Shown here piece after piece: positions 1 through 9,199 of a DNA stretch of 64,000 nt. The stretch is taken from contig DLRY01000021.1 in NCBI GenBank assembly GCA_002500665.1, positions 1 to 64,000 on the forward strand, in the 5' to 3' direction. The notes beneath the pieces were generated by a model. It made no database searches. It was not told the DNA's origin and was given only the letters and a program-made list of their open reading frames with translations. The DNA is from Opitutia bacterium UBA7876 (lineage in GTDB: Bacteria > Verrucomicrobiota > Verrucomicrobiia > Opitutales > Seribacteraceae). Positions within the stretch are counted from its first letter, which is position 1; each line of letters starts with the position of its first letter. A program made the position numbers and the translations under genes.

Positions 1-89
1 GCATTTCCTTCAAACTTCACAACCTCAGACATGAGAGTCAATATTAAGATAGGCTATCAAAAAACACTTGGAGGGATGAAATGGTTTTT
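1..89. other. A+T-rich flank, no gene seen
   Basis: This short left-edge stretch is A+T-rich and holds no recognisable gene. It lies downstream of the minus-strand methyltransferase gene and shares its low G+C content. No clear stem-loop with a T tract was found. Confidence 0.4.
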
Positions 90-932
90 TTAAAGGTTTC
101 TGGATTTGCTCACTACGAAATTGCACTCAACCGGATGAAAGCGTTTGCTTAGAATACTCTGATAACTAGAGGTGGAAACAAATCTCTTAAGCCTTTTGAA
201 TAGACTCACTTTTAGTTTGTCCAAAAATCGGATGCCAGATGAATGGATAAGGGAATTTACAGACGGCGACCCCCAAGAAAATGTCCGCTCTTGGAATTTA
301 CACCCAAATATTTTAGTAAAAAGCAGATTTAGATTATCTTCATCAAAATTTCGCAAATGAACATACTCGTATGGGCATTCTGGCATTGTATATTGACGTA
401 AGTTTTCCTTGTACGGCACTCGTATAATTAAAAAGCCATTACTTTTTAATACAGAAAGGATTTTATTAATGCACAAATTCAGGTCTATTACATGCTCTAA
501 AACATCGGTGCATACGATAAGATCAAAAAAAGATTCGCGGTATGGCATATCTTCTATCTTTGAGAAGCATACCTCTATGCCTTTTTTCTTAGCCTCAAGA
601 AGGTAGACTAGACTTATGTCCATTCCAAATTTCTGTTCATTCTGAATATCGATATCCTGGATGAGTCTTCCCATCCCGACACCCACATCCAGTATTTTGG
701 AATCACTGGTCAGATACTTGTTAACCAAAATCCTGGTACCCCTTTCGATTTCATTCCAAACATCTTTAGGAATGAAAGGGTTTTCCCCAGTGCTTTCTTG
801 GTGCTGAAGATGATCTTTCGCTATTTTCTCATAGTTTTCGATATAGTCGTCAGTTTCGCTGAAAAAAGCTACTCCCTCCTTATAGAATGCTGGCATCCTT
901 TTATATGCCCCCTCATTATTATTCTTTGTCAC
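90..932 (-). CDS. SAM-dependent methyltransferase (class I)
   Basis: Predicted cytoplasmic S-adenosylmethionine methyltransferase of about 280 residues; the substrate cannot be told. Motif I, with a D-V-G-V-G-M-G-R-L core, lies near residues 80-90 and is the SAM-binding glycine loop. An acidic residue follows the next strand, and C-T-D-V-L-E-H-V is a motif typical of the Methyltransf_11/23 type. No signal peptide is seen. The start drawn is a GTG at 932. An in-frame ATG at 896, preceded by a purine-rich GAGGGGG, is an equally good candidate. The gene is strikingly A+T-rich compared with the sulfatases beside it and uses A/T-ending codons freely, which suggests transfer or a different genomic neighbourhood to the left, for example a surface-glycan region. 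Confidence 0.75.
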   Translation of the reverse strand: MTKNNNEGAYKRMPAFYKEGVAFFSETDDYIENYEKIAKDHLQHQESTGENPFIPKDVWNEIERGTRILVNKYLTSDSKILDVGVGMGRLIQDIDIQNEQKFGMDISLVYLLEAKKKGIEVCFSKIEDMPYRESFFDLIVCTDVLEHVIDLNLCINKILSVLKSNGFLIIRVPYKENLRQYTMPECPYEYVHLRNFDEDNLNLLFTKIFGCKFQERTFSWGSPSVNSLIHSSGIRFLDKLKVSLFKRLKRFVSTSSYQSILSKRFHPVECNFVVSKSRNL

Positions 933-1005
933 GAACTATTTATGGGTGCTGTAGGAATTTTTCTGCGTTTATTGTATCAACACACTCTTAACTGTAGCTG
1001 AAAAC
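933..1005. other. A+T-rich intergenic boundary
   Basis: Short A+T-rich gap between the sulfatase stop and the methyltransferase start, both on the minus strand. Base composition changes abruptly close to this point. No convincing promoter, terminator or att-like repeat was seen. Confidence 0.4.
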
Positions 1006-2625
1006 TTATTTCTTGGTTTTCTTTTTCCTTGTTACGAGAACCTGCTCCCAAGGAAGGGCCCCTACCCGCTTGGCCCAGGCCTCGTAAAGAAGGCGCAGCT
1101 CCTTGGCCTTGCCAGGCATGCTTTTGGAGAGGTCCTTCAATTCGCTTCGGTCTTGGCTCATGTCATAGAGTTCCCAAGGGGTATCGTGGGCGGCGACGAG
1201 CTTATAGTCTCCCTTGCGGACGGCCCGGTTGCCCTCGTGTTCCCAGTAGAGGGTACGGGCCGTCTTGGAATCCTTGGCAAATACGGGCAAGAGGCTCTTG
1301 CCTTCCATTCCCCGGACCGGAAGACCGGCTGCCGAGAGGCAGGTTGGCGTGACGTCGATGATGTGGCTGGGGGCATGGCGCAACTCGCCCTTGGCCTTGA
1401 AGCCGGCCGGCCAATGCGCGATGAGGGGGGTGGCCACCCCGCCCTCGTGGGTATAGCGCTTGTACATCCGGAAAGGAACGTTGCTCAGGTTGGCCCATCC
1501 TCTGCCCGAGCTGGAGGTCCAACCACCCAGTCTTCCCCACTCTTCGTAATTGTCCACCCGGGTTTCGGGATTCCTGTCGTTCTTGGCAAACAGTCCGCGC
1601 CAGTCGTGCACCCCGGTTCCGGGCACGCCATTGTCCACGAGGAAGAGGATGAGCGTGTTGTCCAGTCGCCCGGCGGCCTTGAGCTTGTCCACGATGCGCC
1701 CGACGTTCTGGTCCATCCGGTCGATGATGGCCGAGTAAAGGGCCATCTTGAGGTCCAGCTCGTCGCGCATCTTCTCGTCGTAGGTTTCCCACTTCGGAAC
1801 GTCCAATGGGGACAAGGCCCAATTCTTGTCGATCAGCCTCATCTTTACCATGCGGTCGTAGCGTTGCCGGCGGAGCTTGTCCCATCCCACGTCCTTGAAG
1901 CGTCCCCGGTACTTTTTGGTGTCTTCCTCACGGGCATGCAGGGGGAAATGAGGAGCGTTGTGGGCGACGTAGAGAAAAAGGGGCTTGTCGGGATGCTTCT
2001 GGAAGGATTCGTCCATGAAGTGAAGGGCATAGTCGGTGAAGACGTCGGTTGTGTACCATTCCCGGTCGGGGTGCAGGTGATTGACCGGGGTCTCGGTTGC
2101 CGGCAGCACCTCCTTGTCGTCGAGGTACACCTGGCAATTGCGCAGCACGGTAAAGTAGGAATCGATGAAGTTGCGGGTTCCGTAGAACCGGTCGAAGCCA
2201 CGGGCTATGGGCGATTGCTTGGGCTCCGTGCCGAGGTGCCACTTGCCGGTCATCATGGTGCGGTAGCCTCCTTTGCGGAGGCGCTCGGCCAGGGTCGGAA
2301 CGTCGGGCAGGATGGTTCCGCTATAGCTTGGAATTCCCCGGTCCCTGGACATGTGGCCCATGCCCGCCTGATGCTGGTAGACCCCGGTCAAGAGTGCGGC
2401 CCGGGAGGGGCAGCACCGGCCCGTGTTGTAAAATTGCGAGAACCGCAACCCATTGTAGGCGAGCTTGTCGAGGACCGGCGTCTCGATTTCCCCGCCGTAG
2501 CAACCGAAATCCGAATACCCGGCATCGTCCGCCATGATTACCACGATGTCGGGTTGCTTTTTAGCGACCAAAATCGAGGCTGCCAAGAGGACAAGAGATA
2601 GAAAAAGAAGAGGGGTTGCATTCAT
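1006..2625 (-). CDS. secreted arylsulfatase, AtsA-like
   Basis: Type I sulfatase that would hydrolyse a sulfate ester outside the cytoplasm. A hydrophobic signal peptide covers residues 1-21. The metal-binding A-D-D follows the first strand at about residue 33. The formylglycine signature C-C-P-S-R starts at Cys71 and continues to L-L-T-G, so the Cys would need maturation by FGE or anSME, neither of which is in the window. G-K-W-H-L, H-N-A-P-H and H-E-G-G motifs follow, as usual for the alkaline-phosphatase superfamily. The C-terminus ends in a lysine-rich tail. It resembles the sulfatase at 21523-23076, sharing an H-E-G-G...P-L-I-A-H-W-P block. It is the last gene of the left island, separated from the others by the plus-strand DUF1080 gene. 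The substrate is unknown. Confidence 0.9.
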   Translation of the reverse strand: MNATPLLFLSLVLLAASILVAKKQPDIVVIMADDAGYSDFGCYGGEIETPVLDKLAYNGLRFSQFYNTGRCCPSRAALLTGVYQHQAGMGHMSRDRGIPSYSGTILPDVPTLAERLRKGGYRTMMTGKWHLGTEPKQSPIARGFDRFYGTRNFIDSYFTVLRNCQVYLDDKEVLPATETPVNHLHPDREWYTTDVFTDYALHFMDESFQKHPDKPLFLYVAHNAPHFPLHAREEDTKKYRGRFKDVGWDKLRRQRYDRMVKMRLIDKNWALSPLDVPKWETYDEKMRDELDLKMALYSAIIDRMDQNVGRIVDKLKAAGRLDNTLILFLVDNGVPGTGVHDWRGLFAKNDRNPETRVDNYEEWGRLGGWTSSSGRGWANLSNVPFRMYKRYTHEGGVATPLIAHWPAGFKAKGELRHAPSHIIDVTPTCLSAAGLPVRGMEGKSLLPVFAKDSKTARTLYWEHEGNRAVRKGDYKLVAAHDTPWELYDMSQDRSELKDLSKSMPGKAKELRLLYEAWAKRVGALPWEQVLVTRKKKTKK

Positions 2626-2730
2626 AGTGAAGTGGACAGGCTAAGAGACGGCTGAACATTCAGGCAAGAAAAGTCTGCACCCAAGAGATGATTGACGGGT
2701 AGAACGAGCGTCATCTATTTACTCTCTCCA

Positions 2731-3744
2731 ATGAAAGCGCTCCAATCGATCGCGGTTGTTTTTAGCCTGATGATGATTGGTCAGGCGGCTGGCCAAGAAA
2801 GCGCCAATCGGCAAAAGGCTTTCGCCGGGCACTGGGCCTTGGAAATGAGCAATGGGGCCGCCGGGTGGATGGCTTTGGAACTAAACGGAGGGGAGTGGAG
2901 CGGACAGCTCTGGACGGTGGGGGAACCCAAGGCGATCCGGGACCTCAAGTACTCCAATGGCAAGCTGACCTTCAGGCGGGCCCTTCGAATCGGTCCGCCC
3001 GAGTACCCCGGTGGACCCTATGCCGGGGAACGGGAGATGCGCGACCTTCAGGCAACTGTGACGGGCGATGAAATAAGAGTGATTATGAAAGTCTCCGGTG
3101 TGAAGCCCTTCGTTCACCTCGGGAAGCGCTTGCCTCCCCTGCCCCCGGAACCTGATCTTTCCAAGGTGAAATTCGGCAAGCCCATCCGCTTGTTTAACGG
3201 GGTCGACCTGACGGGCTGGAAATTGATCAATCCCAAAAAGATCAACGGCTGGAAAGTGAAGGATGGAGAACTGGTAAACGAAACGCCCAAGAAGACCTTC
3301 GACGCTTTCGCTCCCTATGGGAACCTGAGGACGGAGCGGGCCTTCGGTGACTCCAAGCTGACCATCGAGTTCAACGTTCCTCCCGGAGGAAACAGTGGGA
3401 TTTACGTCCGCGGAGCCTACGAGGCCCAAGTGGTCGACCGGGGCAGCCGCATGCAAGGCCTGCAAGGAGTCGGCGCCATCTTCAGCCGGGTCAAGCCGAC
3501 CAAGAACGCGGGCAGACCGGGAGGCCAATGGCAAAGCTACGAGATCACCATCGTGGACCGTCACGCCACCGTCGTGCTTAACGGGGAGAAAGTGATCGAC
3601 AACCAACCGGTGATTGGTAACACCAACGGAGCCTATCAAGCGGACGTTACCCGCCCGGGGCCTTTGCACCTGCAAGGCGACCACACCTCGGTGCGCTACC
3701 GCAAAATCGTTCTTTATCCGGTGCTCGGGCAGACTGACGGATAA
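2731..3744 (+). CDS. secreted DUF1080 protein (3-keto-disaccharide hydrolase-like)
   Basis: 337-residue secreted protein. The ATG at 2731 is preferred over an upstream in-frame ATG at 2692 because it gives a clean signal peptide (residues 1-22). Residues 25-130 form an uncharacterised small beta-rich region. Residues 152-333 are a DUF1080 domain, recognised by L-F-N-G-V-D-L-T-G-W, by W-K-V-K-D-G-E-L and by the N-S-G-I-Y-V-R-G block. DUF1080 members are concanavalin-like beta sandwiches, and some have been shown to cleave 3-keto-glycosides; that activity is inferred here, not seen. It is the only plus-strand gene between 1006 and 20032 and converges on the esterase gene at 3752 with a 7-base gap, so it has its own promoter somewhere in 2626-2730. 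Confidence 0.85.
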   Translation: MKALQSIAVVFSLMMIGQAAGQESANRQKAFAGHWALEMSNGAAGWMALELNGGEWSGQLWTVGEPKAIRDLKYSNGKLTFRRALRIGPPEYPGGPYAGEREMRDLQATVTGDEIRVIMKVSGVKPFVHLGKRLPPLPPEPDLSKVKFGKPIRLFNGVDLTGWKLINPKKINGWKVKDGELVNETPKKTFDAFAPYGNLRTERAFGDSKLTIEFNVPPGGNSGIYVRGAYEAQVVDRGSRMQGLQGVGAIFSRVKPTKNAGRPGGQWQSYEITIVDRHATVVLNGEKVIDNQPVIGNTNGAYQADVTRPGPLHLQGDHTSVRYRKIVLYPVLGQTDG

Positions 3745-3751
3745 GGGTAGC

Positions 3752-5710
3752 CTATTTTTTTTCTTCCGCCCTTTTGCGTTCCGCGTCGCGTTTCTTTTCG
3801 TACTCTTCCTTTCGCTCGTCGATCAGGGTTTGCGCCTCCTTAAGGCGTCGCCCGAGGTCATCAAGTTGGAGAGCCTTCTTCGATTCGTGGTTGGCCCGGC
3901 GGGCAAAATCCTTGGGGGGCAGGTCGTCGAATCCCGTTAATTTTACGGGAACGTTTTCCATTCTCCAGTCGTCGCTGCGCTGGGTGGCAAAAGGAAGATC
4001 GTTATGATCGGCCGACTGGAGGTTACCCATCGGATTGCGTCCCCAGGCATAGCGGAAATGAAGGGGCTCGGGAACGTGCGGGCTGGATAGCGCGATGACC
4101 CTCCGGTCATGCTTGGGACGGTTGTGCTGATCTTTTCCCGTAACCAGCCACTCGGCTTCCGCGGGCTGAAACCTACGATCCTTGCCGGCGATGGCAAAGC
4201 CTTCGATGGGCCCATTGGTGACCGCCCTGACCCAAGTGTCCATTTTGAGGATGATCTTTCCCTCCTCGACCTTCATCTCGGTATACATGGGCGGTTTCCA
4301 TTTGATGTCCTTTTCGAATCCATACTGGGTGGCCAGAGCCCAGCGCGAGATACGCTCGCCCACTGGAATCTTCAGTTGCGGGTGATACCAGGAACGGCGC
4401 TTGTCGAAACTGCTGGCGAAGCCGACGTTCTCGTCTCCCGCATTTAGGAAATCCAAGAAGGTCTTGTACTGAGCCTCGCGAATGTAAATCCCCCCGTTGA
4501 CCATTTTTTCCAGGTAGTCGTCCCTAGTCTGCGGCTCCCCGGCGGTGCACAGGGATATGATGCCAAAAGGCATGTGAGGATCGTTGAAAGCATCACGCCA
4601 AGCCGTGATCATCTTGCCGAAGACTTGGTAATACATGTCCGCCCCGGCTGATCCTCCCCCTGCATTATTGTATCCTTGATGGAAGATGGCTCCCTTGACA
4701 GACAACCCGGCGATCGGAGCGATCATACTTGCGTAACAGTTCCCCGGGCGGTTTTGATCCATCGCCGGTCCGGGTCGCAGGTCGGTGGGAACGGTCCGCC
4801 CCTTGGGAATTTCCCTGCCCTGCTTCTTCATGTTCTTGACCCAGTTGTGATGATTCTCGACCCGTTTTTCCAAATCCTTCTGAGGATCGAACTCGGCGAC
4901 CTTTTTTTCCCACTCGGCAAGCAAGCCCTTGACTTCCGGGGTCTCGATCTTCTCCAGAACGGGAGTGGGTGTCCATGTCTCGACGGTCGTGCCTCCCCGA
5001 GAGGCGTCGATCACGCCGATGGGAACCTGGGCGGCCATGTGGAGTCGTCGGGCGAAAACGTATCCGATGGCGGAAAGTTCACGGACGATTTCCGGGGAAC
5101 AGACGTCCCAGTCCCCTTTGCGGAAATGACGGCCCGACCAGTTGCTCCATTCATGCAAACGGGCAAAGCCTTTTTTCACCTTTGGTCCATTCTGAGCGGG
5201 TACCGTAAGAATTCTGATACCCGGATAATTGGCGGAGACGATTTCCAGTTTTCCGTTTTCCACGTTTTGAAGTGGCTCTTCCATGTTGCTTTGTCCGCCT
5301 AGAATCCAGACGTCGCCGATCAGGACGTTCTCCAAAGTGAGCGTCTTGTCCTTGCCGTTGACGGTAAGGGTTTGCGCTTCGGCATTAGCCTCCATGGCGG
5401 GCAGTGTGATCTTCCAGGCACGATCCTTGTCCGCCTTGTCCTCCTTGGTTTGACCAGCGAAGCTTATGCTGACTTTTTCGCCGGGGTTGGCCCAACCCCA
5501 GATTGGAATCGGTTTGTCCCGTTGCAGCACCATATTGGATTGGAAAAGATTATGTACGCAGAGTGCCTCACCGAATGCGGGAAAATCGACGACGTTTTCC
5601 CTCGGCATATCCTTCTTCTGCCCGGTGGCAAGGGCCACACAAGAGGCACAAGCGACCAGCGTTGCGAAGCACCTTAGAAAACGGCTCCATGGATGAATAT
5701 TCGTACTCAT
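3752..5710 (-). CDS. sialate O-acetylesterase-type (SASA) secreted esterase
   Basis: 652-residue secreted esterase of the SASA/DUF303 (SGNH) type, expected to remove acetyl groups from sugars. A signal peptide covers about residues 1-30. An N-terminal beta domain (45-120) precedes the catalytic block W-I-L-G-G-Q-S-N-M, with nucleophile Ser141. Later motifs are D-A-S-R-G-G-T, H-Q-G-Y-N-N and Y-H-P-Q-L-K-I-P-V-G-E-R, the last supplying the likely catalytic His. The final 35 residues are a highly charged Lys/Glu/Arg coiled coil, a tail also found on the esterase at 44693. It is the last gene of an 11-gene same-strand run beginning at 20032, 19 bases after the ThuA-like gene. Confidence 0.85.
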   Translation of the reverse strand: MSTNIHPWSRFLRCFATLVACASCVALATGQKKDMPRENVVDFPAFGEALCVHNLFQSNMVLQRDKPIPIWGWANPGEKVSISFAGQTKEDKADKDRAWKITLPAMEANAEAQTLTVNGKDKTLTLENVLIGDVWILGGQSNMEEPLQNVENGKLEIVSANYPGIRILTVPAQNGPKVKKGFARLHEWSNWSGRHFRKGDWDVCSPEIVRELSAIGYVFARRLHMAAQVPIGVIDASRGGTTVETWTPTPVLEKIETPEVKGLLAEWEKKVAEFDPQKDLEKRVENHHNWVKNMKKQGREIPKGRTVPTDLRPGPAMDQNRPGNCYASMIAPIAGLSVKGAIFHQGYNNAGGGSAGADMYYQVFGKMITAWRDAFNDPHMPFGIISLCTAGEPQTRDDYLEKMVNGGIYIREAQYKTFLDFLNAGDENVGFASSFDKRRSWYHPQLKIPVGERISRWALATQYGFEKDIKWKPPMYTEMKVEEGKIILKMDTWVRAVTNGPIEGFAIAGKDRRFQPAEAEWLVTGKDQHNRPKHDRRVIALSSPHVPEPLHFRYAWGRNPMGNLQSADHNDLPFATQRSDDWRMENVPVKLTGFDDLPPKDFARRANHESKKALQLDDLGRRLKEAQTLIDERKEEYEKKRDAERKRAEEKK

Positions 5711-5729
5711 AGTTTACTTATCTGGATTG

Positions 5730-6764
5730 TTATTTGTAGGCTGCGGGAAGCTTCGGAACGACCCCAAGCTTTTCATAATTGAATCCACTGGCGAGCGGTT
5801 TATAGGGCCCCACGTAGTCGACGCTGCTGGTCGGACAAATGGAAGATTCCAAACCCATTCCCCAATAGGTGGCATTGATGACGAGGCGGCGCAGGCCAGC
5901 GCTTTCCAAGTCCTTCCCGCTACCCATGGTCGAATGGAACACTCGAGCGCTTTTGCCGTTGCTGGTCTTCCAAGTCTTGAACCAGGCGACCGGGAGCGGT
6001 TCTTTTTTTTGATTCGGGAGATCCTCGGGTTGGCGTCCCATCAAGGGCTGTCCCCAGACCAATGCGGTGCAACCCTTCGGAAGACTTGTCCCTTCCTTGT
6101 AGGTCCGGTACACGTCCGACGGTCCCCAGATATCTTTGACCCCAGTGACAATGGGATGTTTCTTTTGTTCTTTGACTATGGCGCCCCGGGTTGAATCGGC
6201 ATGCCAACGGCCATGGTGCCCCATAAAAGAACCGCCAAGTACGTCATTTCCGAAATTTACCCTTTTGCCATCAATTTTATAGGGGAGTGGCCCGCGAAAT
6301 CCATGATTCGCAGTTCGCAGCGCGATCATCGGCTTGCCTGAATCAAGGTAAGAAACGATCTGTTTCTGCTGCTCTGCAGGAAGGGTCAGGAGACGGGTGA
6401 AAAAGATGACGAGATTAGCGGAGGCAAGATGTTCAAGGCCAGGAATATCGTGTGGCTTAAATTCGTCCTCCTTGCCCTTTTTCGGGTAGACCGGCATGGT
6501 CGGATCGACTTCCCCCTTTTCGTTGACGCCGAACAGTACGGTACAGTCAAAGCCGTGATGTTTGCTTAGGATTCTTGCCATCATAGGCATGGATTGTTCA
6601 CTACGGTATTCCTGATCGGCGGAGATGAGAATGACGTGCTTGCCTTTGCCTGGACCTTCCCCGCCTGGATAGACCAGCCATTTCGGACTTTCAGGGACGG
6701 GATGAGCGAGTGCCCGAATACCGATCAAAAAAAGGACGACAATATGGTGTATCGATGAATGCAT
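5730..6764 (-). CDS. secreted ThuA-like domain protein
   Basis: 344-residue protein with a signal peptide (residues 1-20) and a ThuA-like fold, a glutamine-amidotransferase-like Rossmann domain. Evidence is the K-H-V-I-L-I-S-A-D-Q-E-Y-R-S-E start, the F-D-C-T-V-L-F strand and a central A-N-L-V-I-F-F-T-R-L block, followed by G-K-P-M-I-A-L-R-T-A-N-H-G-F. ThuA of rhizobia belongs to the trehalose-utilisation operon whose products are processed as 3-keto sugars; in PVC bacteria the secreted versions have no proven reaction. It lies 35 bases downstream of a sulfatase gene and 19 bases upstream of the SASA esterase gene, consistent with one operon. Confidence 0.8.
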   Translation of the reverse strand: MHSSIHHIVVLFLIGIRALAHPVPESPKWLVYPGGEGPGKGKHVILISADQEYRSEQSMPMMARILSKHHGFDCTVLFGVNEKGEVDPTMPVYPKKGKEDEFKPHDIPGLEHLASANLVIFFTRLLTLPAEQQKQIVSYLDSGKPMIALRTANHGFRGPLPYKIDGKRVNFGNDVLGGSFMGHHGRWHADSTRGAIVKEQKKHPIVTGVKDIWGPSDVYRTYKEGTSLPKGCTALVWGQPLMGRQPEDLPNQKKEPLPVAWFKTWKTSNGKSARVFHSTMGSGKDLESAGLRRLVINATYWGMGLESSICPTSSVDYVGPYKPLASGFNYEKLGVVPKLPAAYK

Positions 6765-6799
6765 GATGAGAGTGAGATTCCGTTAGGTTTGGTCATCGT

Positions 6800-8215
6800 T
6801 CAGTTCTTTTTGATGTTGGCATTGGCTGCCCCGTAGGCGTTGTGCCCGGTCGAACCACCCGGCAGGATAGGATGTTCTTTCTTGGGCAAGTGGGCCGCGT
6901 GCTCCTCGATGATCGATTCGTTTTTCGGGTCGGTGGCCAGGTTCTTCCATTCGTGCGGATCCTCGCTCAGGTCGTAGAGTTCGCGCGATCCGTCGAAGTA
7001 CTGGATGAAGCGGTAGCGTGTGCTGCGCACCGAGTAGTTGCCGAGCCCGAAACTGGTGATGGCGGGATGGTTCCACTCCTTCTTTGGATTATTCATGAGG
7101 GGCGTCAGGCTCTGCCCTTCCTGGGTGGAGTCAGCGGGCAGGCCCGCCAACTCGAGCAAAGTGGGAAAGAGGTCGAGGAGCTCGGCGGGGCGGTCGCTTT
7201 TCTGGCCCTTCTTGAATCCAGGGGCCGTTACGATTATGGGCACCCGGGTACCATCCTCCCAGAGCGAGCGTTTGGCCCAGCGCTCCTTTTCGCCGAGGTG
7301 AAAGCCGTGGTCGGAGAAAAGGGCGATGATCGTATTGTCGGCATATTCACTTGAATCGAGGGCATCGAGCACGAGCCCCAGGCAATGATCGGCAAAGGTC
7401 ACGGAGGCGAGGTACGACTGCACGGCGTGCCGCCATTGGCCAGCCCCCTTGACCCATTTGTGGGTGGGGGAAACATGCTTCAAATTGGTCAGGTCGATGG
7501 CATACTGACTGAGATCCGTGAGGTCGTCCTTTCGCACGGCGGGGAGCTTGACCTGATCGCGCGGATGCACGTCGAACCATTTCTTGGAGGCATACATGGG
7601 AACGTGAGGACGATAGAACCCGACTCCCATAAAGAAGGGCTTGTCGTGTTTCTTTTTTAGTTGTTGGACAGCCCATTTGGCGCATTTCATATCGGGCATC
7701 AAGTTGTCGTCCTCCGGAAAGATTCCCCAGTCCCACAAGGGGTGGCCATGCGGTTGGGAAATCTTCTTCTTGGGGCGCGGACCGAATCCGCCCGTGGGCA
7801 GGTATTCCTGAAAAAAGCGCTTGTCTTTCCGGTGGAAGATCTTACCCGCCGCCAACGTCTTGTACCCATTCTCGGCAAAGACCTCGGGCAGGGTCTTGAC
7901 GTTCTTGAGTACCGGAGCCTCTTCCAGATCCGGGCTGAGAAAGTAAATTCCCGTGGTATGCGGATAGCGACCGGTCATCATGCTGGCCCGGGAGGGGTTG
8001 CAGACCGGAGACTGGCAATGCCCGTTGGCAAACAGGGTGCCCATCTTGGCCAACCGGTCGATGTTGGGGGTCTTGGCTTGCGGATGTCCGTCGAGGCACC
8101 CGACCCAGTCGTTCAAGTCGTCAATGGAGACGAGCAGGACGTTCGGCTTTTCCTTGGCCCCGAAGCCAAGGAATGGGAGGGCAAGCATAAGGAACAAGAA
8201 AAGGAAGGGTTTCAT
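6800..8215 (-). CDS. secreted sulfatase, iduronate-2-sulfatase-like
   Basis: 471-residue secreted sulfatase. The signal peptide is residues 1-20, followed at once by the first strand and D-D metal ligands near 32-33. The formylglycine signature is C-N-P-S-R with the modified residue at Cys72, continuing to M-M-T-G-R-Y. G-K-I-F-H, F-Y-R-P-H-V-P and S-D-H-G-F-H-L-G-E are the diagnostic blocks of the iduronate-2-sulfatase-like branch, which also includes the sulfatases at 13460 and 29194. Members act on uronates in glycosaminoglycans and on other sulfated glycans, so the true substrate is open. It lies 18 bases after the SGNH hydrolase gene in the minus-strand run. Confidence 0.9.
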   Translation of the reverse strand: MKPFLFLFLMLALPFLGFGAKEKPNVLLVSIDDLNDWVGCLDGHPQAKTPNIDRLAKMGTLFANGHCQSPVCNPSRASMMTGRYPHTTGIYFLSPDLEEAPVLKNVKTLPEVFAENGYKTLAAGKIFHRKDKRFFQEYLPTGGFGPRPKKKISQPHGHPLWDWGIFPEDDNLMPDMKCAKWAVQQLKKKHDKPFFMGVGFYRPHVPMYASKKWFDVHPRDQVKLPAVRKDDLTDLSQYAIDLTNLKHVSPTHKWVKGAGQWRHAVQSYLASVTFADHCLGLVLDALDSSEYADNTIIALFSDHGFHLGEKERWAKRSLWEDGTRVPIIVTAPGFKKGQKSDRPAELLDLFPTLLELAGLPADSTQEGQSLTPLMNNPKKEWNHPAITSFGLGNYSVRSTRYRFIQYFDGSRELYDLSEDPHEWKNLATDPKNESIIEEHAAHLPKKEHPILPGGSTGHNAYGAANANIKKN

Positions 8216-8233
8216 GGCTGTATCGGTTAGAGG

Positions 8234-9163
8234 TTACTTCTTGACCTTCAGGATGGTCTCAAGGTTTTGCTTGATGCGCTCTGTGTTCTCGGCCGCGACC
8301 TTGTCGGCTTCGGCCAAAGGCTTGCCCTTGCCCATCGGTCGCTTGTGCCCGATCTTGGTCAACCAGGCGTCGCGTTGGACCCGCATGCGCTCGCGCAAAA
8401 ACATCATCATGCGACCATAGGCATTGGGATGGGGATCTTTGAGGGCTGGTTTGACGGCGAAAAAGTCTATGATCTGCCGAGCCATCAGTTCATGGCCCTC
8501 CCCTCCAGGATGAACACCGTCGCGCGAGTACTTGAACTTCGGATCCTTCTCCCTCTTTTTGGCGAGGGATTTTTTCATCACGGTATGCAAATCGATCACC
8601 ATCCAGTCATCCTTGCGCTTCGAGACCAGCCACTTGGCGTAGGCCGCCATAACGTCGTCGTAATCGAACTTCGGGTTGGGTTTGTCGTAGACCGGCGGGG
8701 TCATGAAGATGATCTTCCCTCCCTGTGCCTCGACCTTGTTTTTCAGGCGTTGCACCCCCTCCTTGTACTTGGCGAAGCGTTCCTCGTCGAGCGGCATGTA
8801 GATTCCGCAGTTTATGCCGTAGCAGGCGATGACCAGATCGGGCTTCAAGGCCTTCAGAGCTCGGTCCAAGCGCTCGTGCATATCGGGCCGCGGAAAACCG
8901 TGCCGCAAGTGTCCCGGTTCGGACAAGCCGGAAACGGTTTCGCTTGGGATGCCCTGGTTCAGGACCTCCGGTTCGAGCTCCGGGTGGTTGACCGTGAGCC
9001 ATCTCTCGAAAAACACCACGTACTCGCCCCCATAGGTGATGCTGTCCCCGAAGAAGACGATCTTCCTGGCCTTTTTGAGAATCTCGAAGTTGTCGTTGGC
9101 CCACAACCCCATGGGCAAGGATAGCAGGAAAAAGAAAATCAATTGCGGCATAAATGTTTTCAT
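8234..9163 (-). CDS. secreted SGNH/GDSL hydrolase
   Basis: 309-residue secreted hydrolase of the SGNH/GDSL type, probably a carbohydrate esterase (acetyl or acyl groups). The signal peptide is residues 1-22. Block I is F-F-G-D-S-I-T with nucleophile Ser41. A Y-G-I-N-C-G-I-Y segment stands in for the usual G-x-N-D block III, and R-D-G-V-H-P-G-G-E-G-H supplies the catalytic Asp-x-x-His. The C-terminal 60 residues are Lys/Arg-rich and helical. The gene sits between two sulfatases with gaps of 18 and 36 bases, so it is probably cotranscribed. Coupling of desulfation and deacylation is the natural inference; the acyl group is unknown. Confidence 0.85.
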   Translation of the reverse strand: MKTFMPQLIFFFLLSLPMGLWANDNFEILKKARKIVFFGDSITYGGEYVVFFERWLTVNHPELEPEVLNQGIPSETVSGLSEPGHLRHGFPRPDMHERLDRALKALKPDLVIACYGINCGIYMPLDEERFAKYKEGVQRLKNKVEAQGGKIIFMTPPVYDKPNPKFDYDDVMAAYAKWLVSKRKDDWMVIDLHTVMKKSLAKKREKDPKFKYSRDGVHPGGEGHELMARQIIDFFAVKPALKDPHPNAYGRMMMFLRERMRVQRDAWLTKIGHKRPMGKGKPLAEADKVAAENTERIKQNLETILKVKK

Positions 9164-9199
9164 GCAATTACTATCTCCAAGCCTCTAGAATTTCTATCC

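Noticed and set aside
1153..2601. 482-codon plus-strand frame opposite the first sulfatase
   Set aside because: The opposite strand encodes an unmistakable sulfatase; the frame is a composition shadow rich in Val, Gly and Pro.
2881..3684. 267-codon minus-strand frame opposite the DUF1080 gene
   Set aside because: The DUF1080 motifs and signal peptide are on the plus strand; the antisense frame has no recognisable features.
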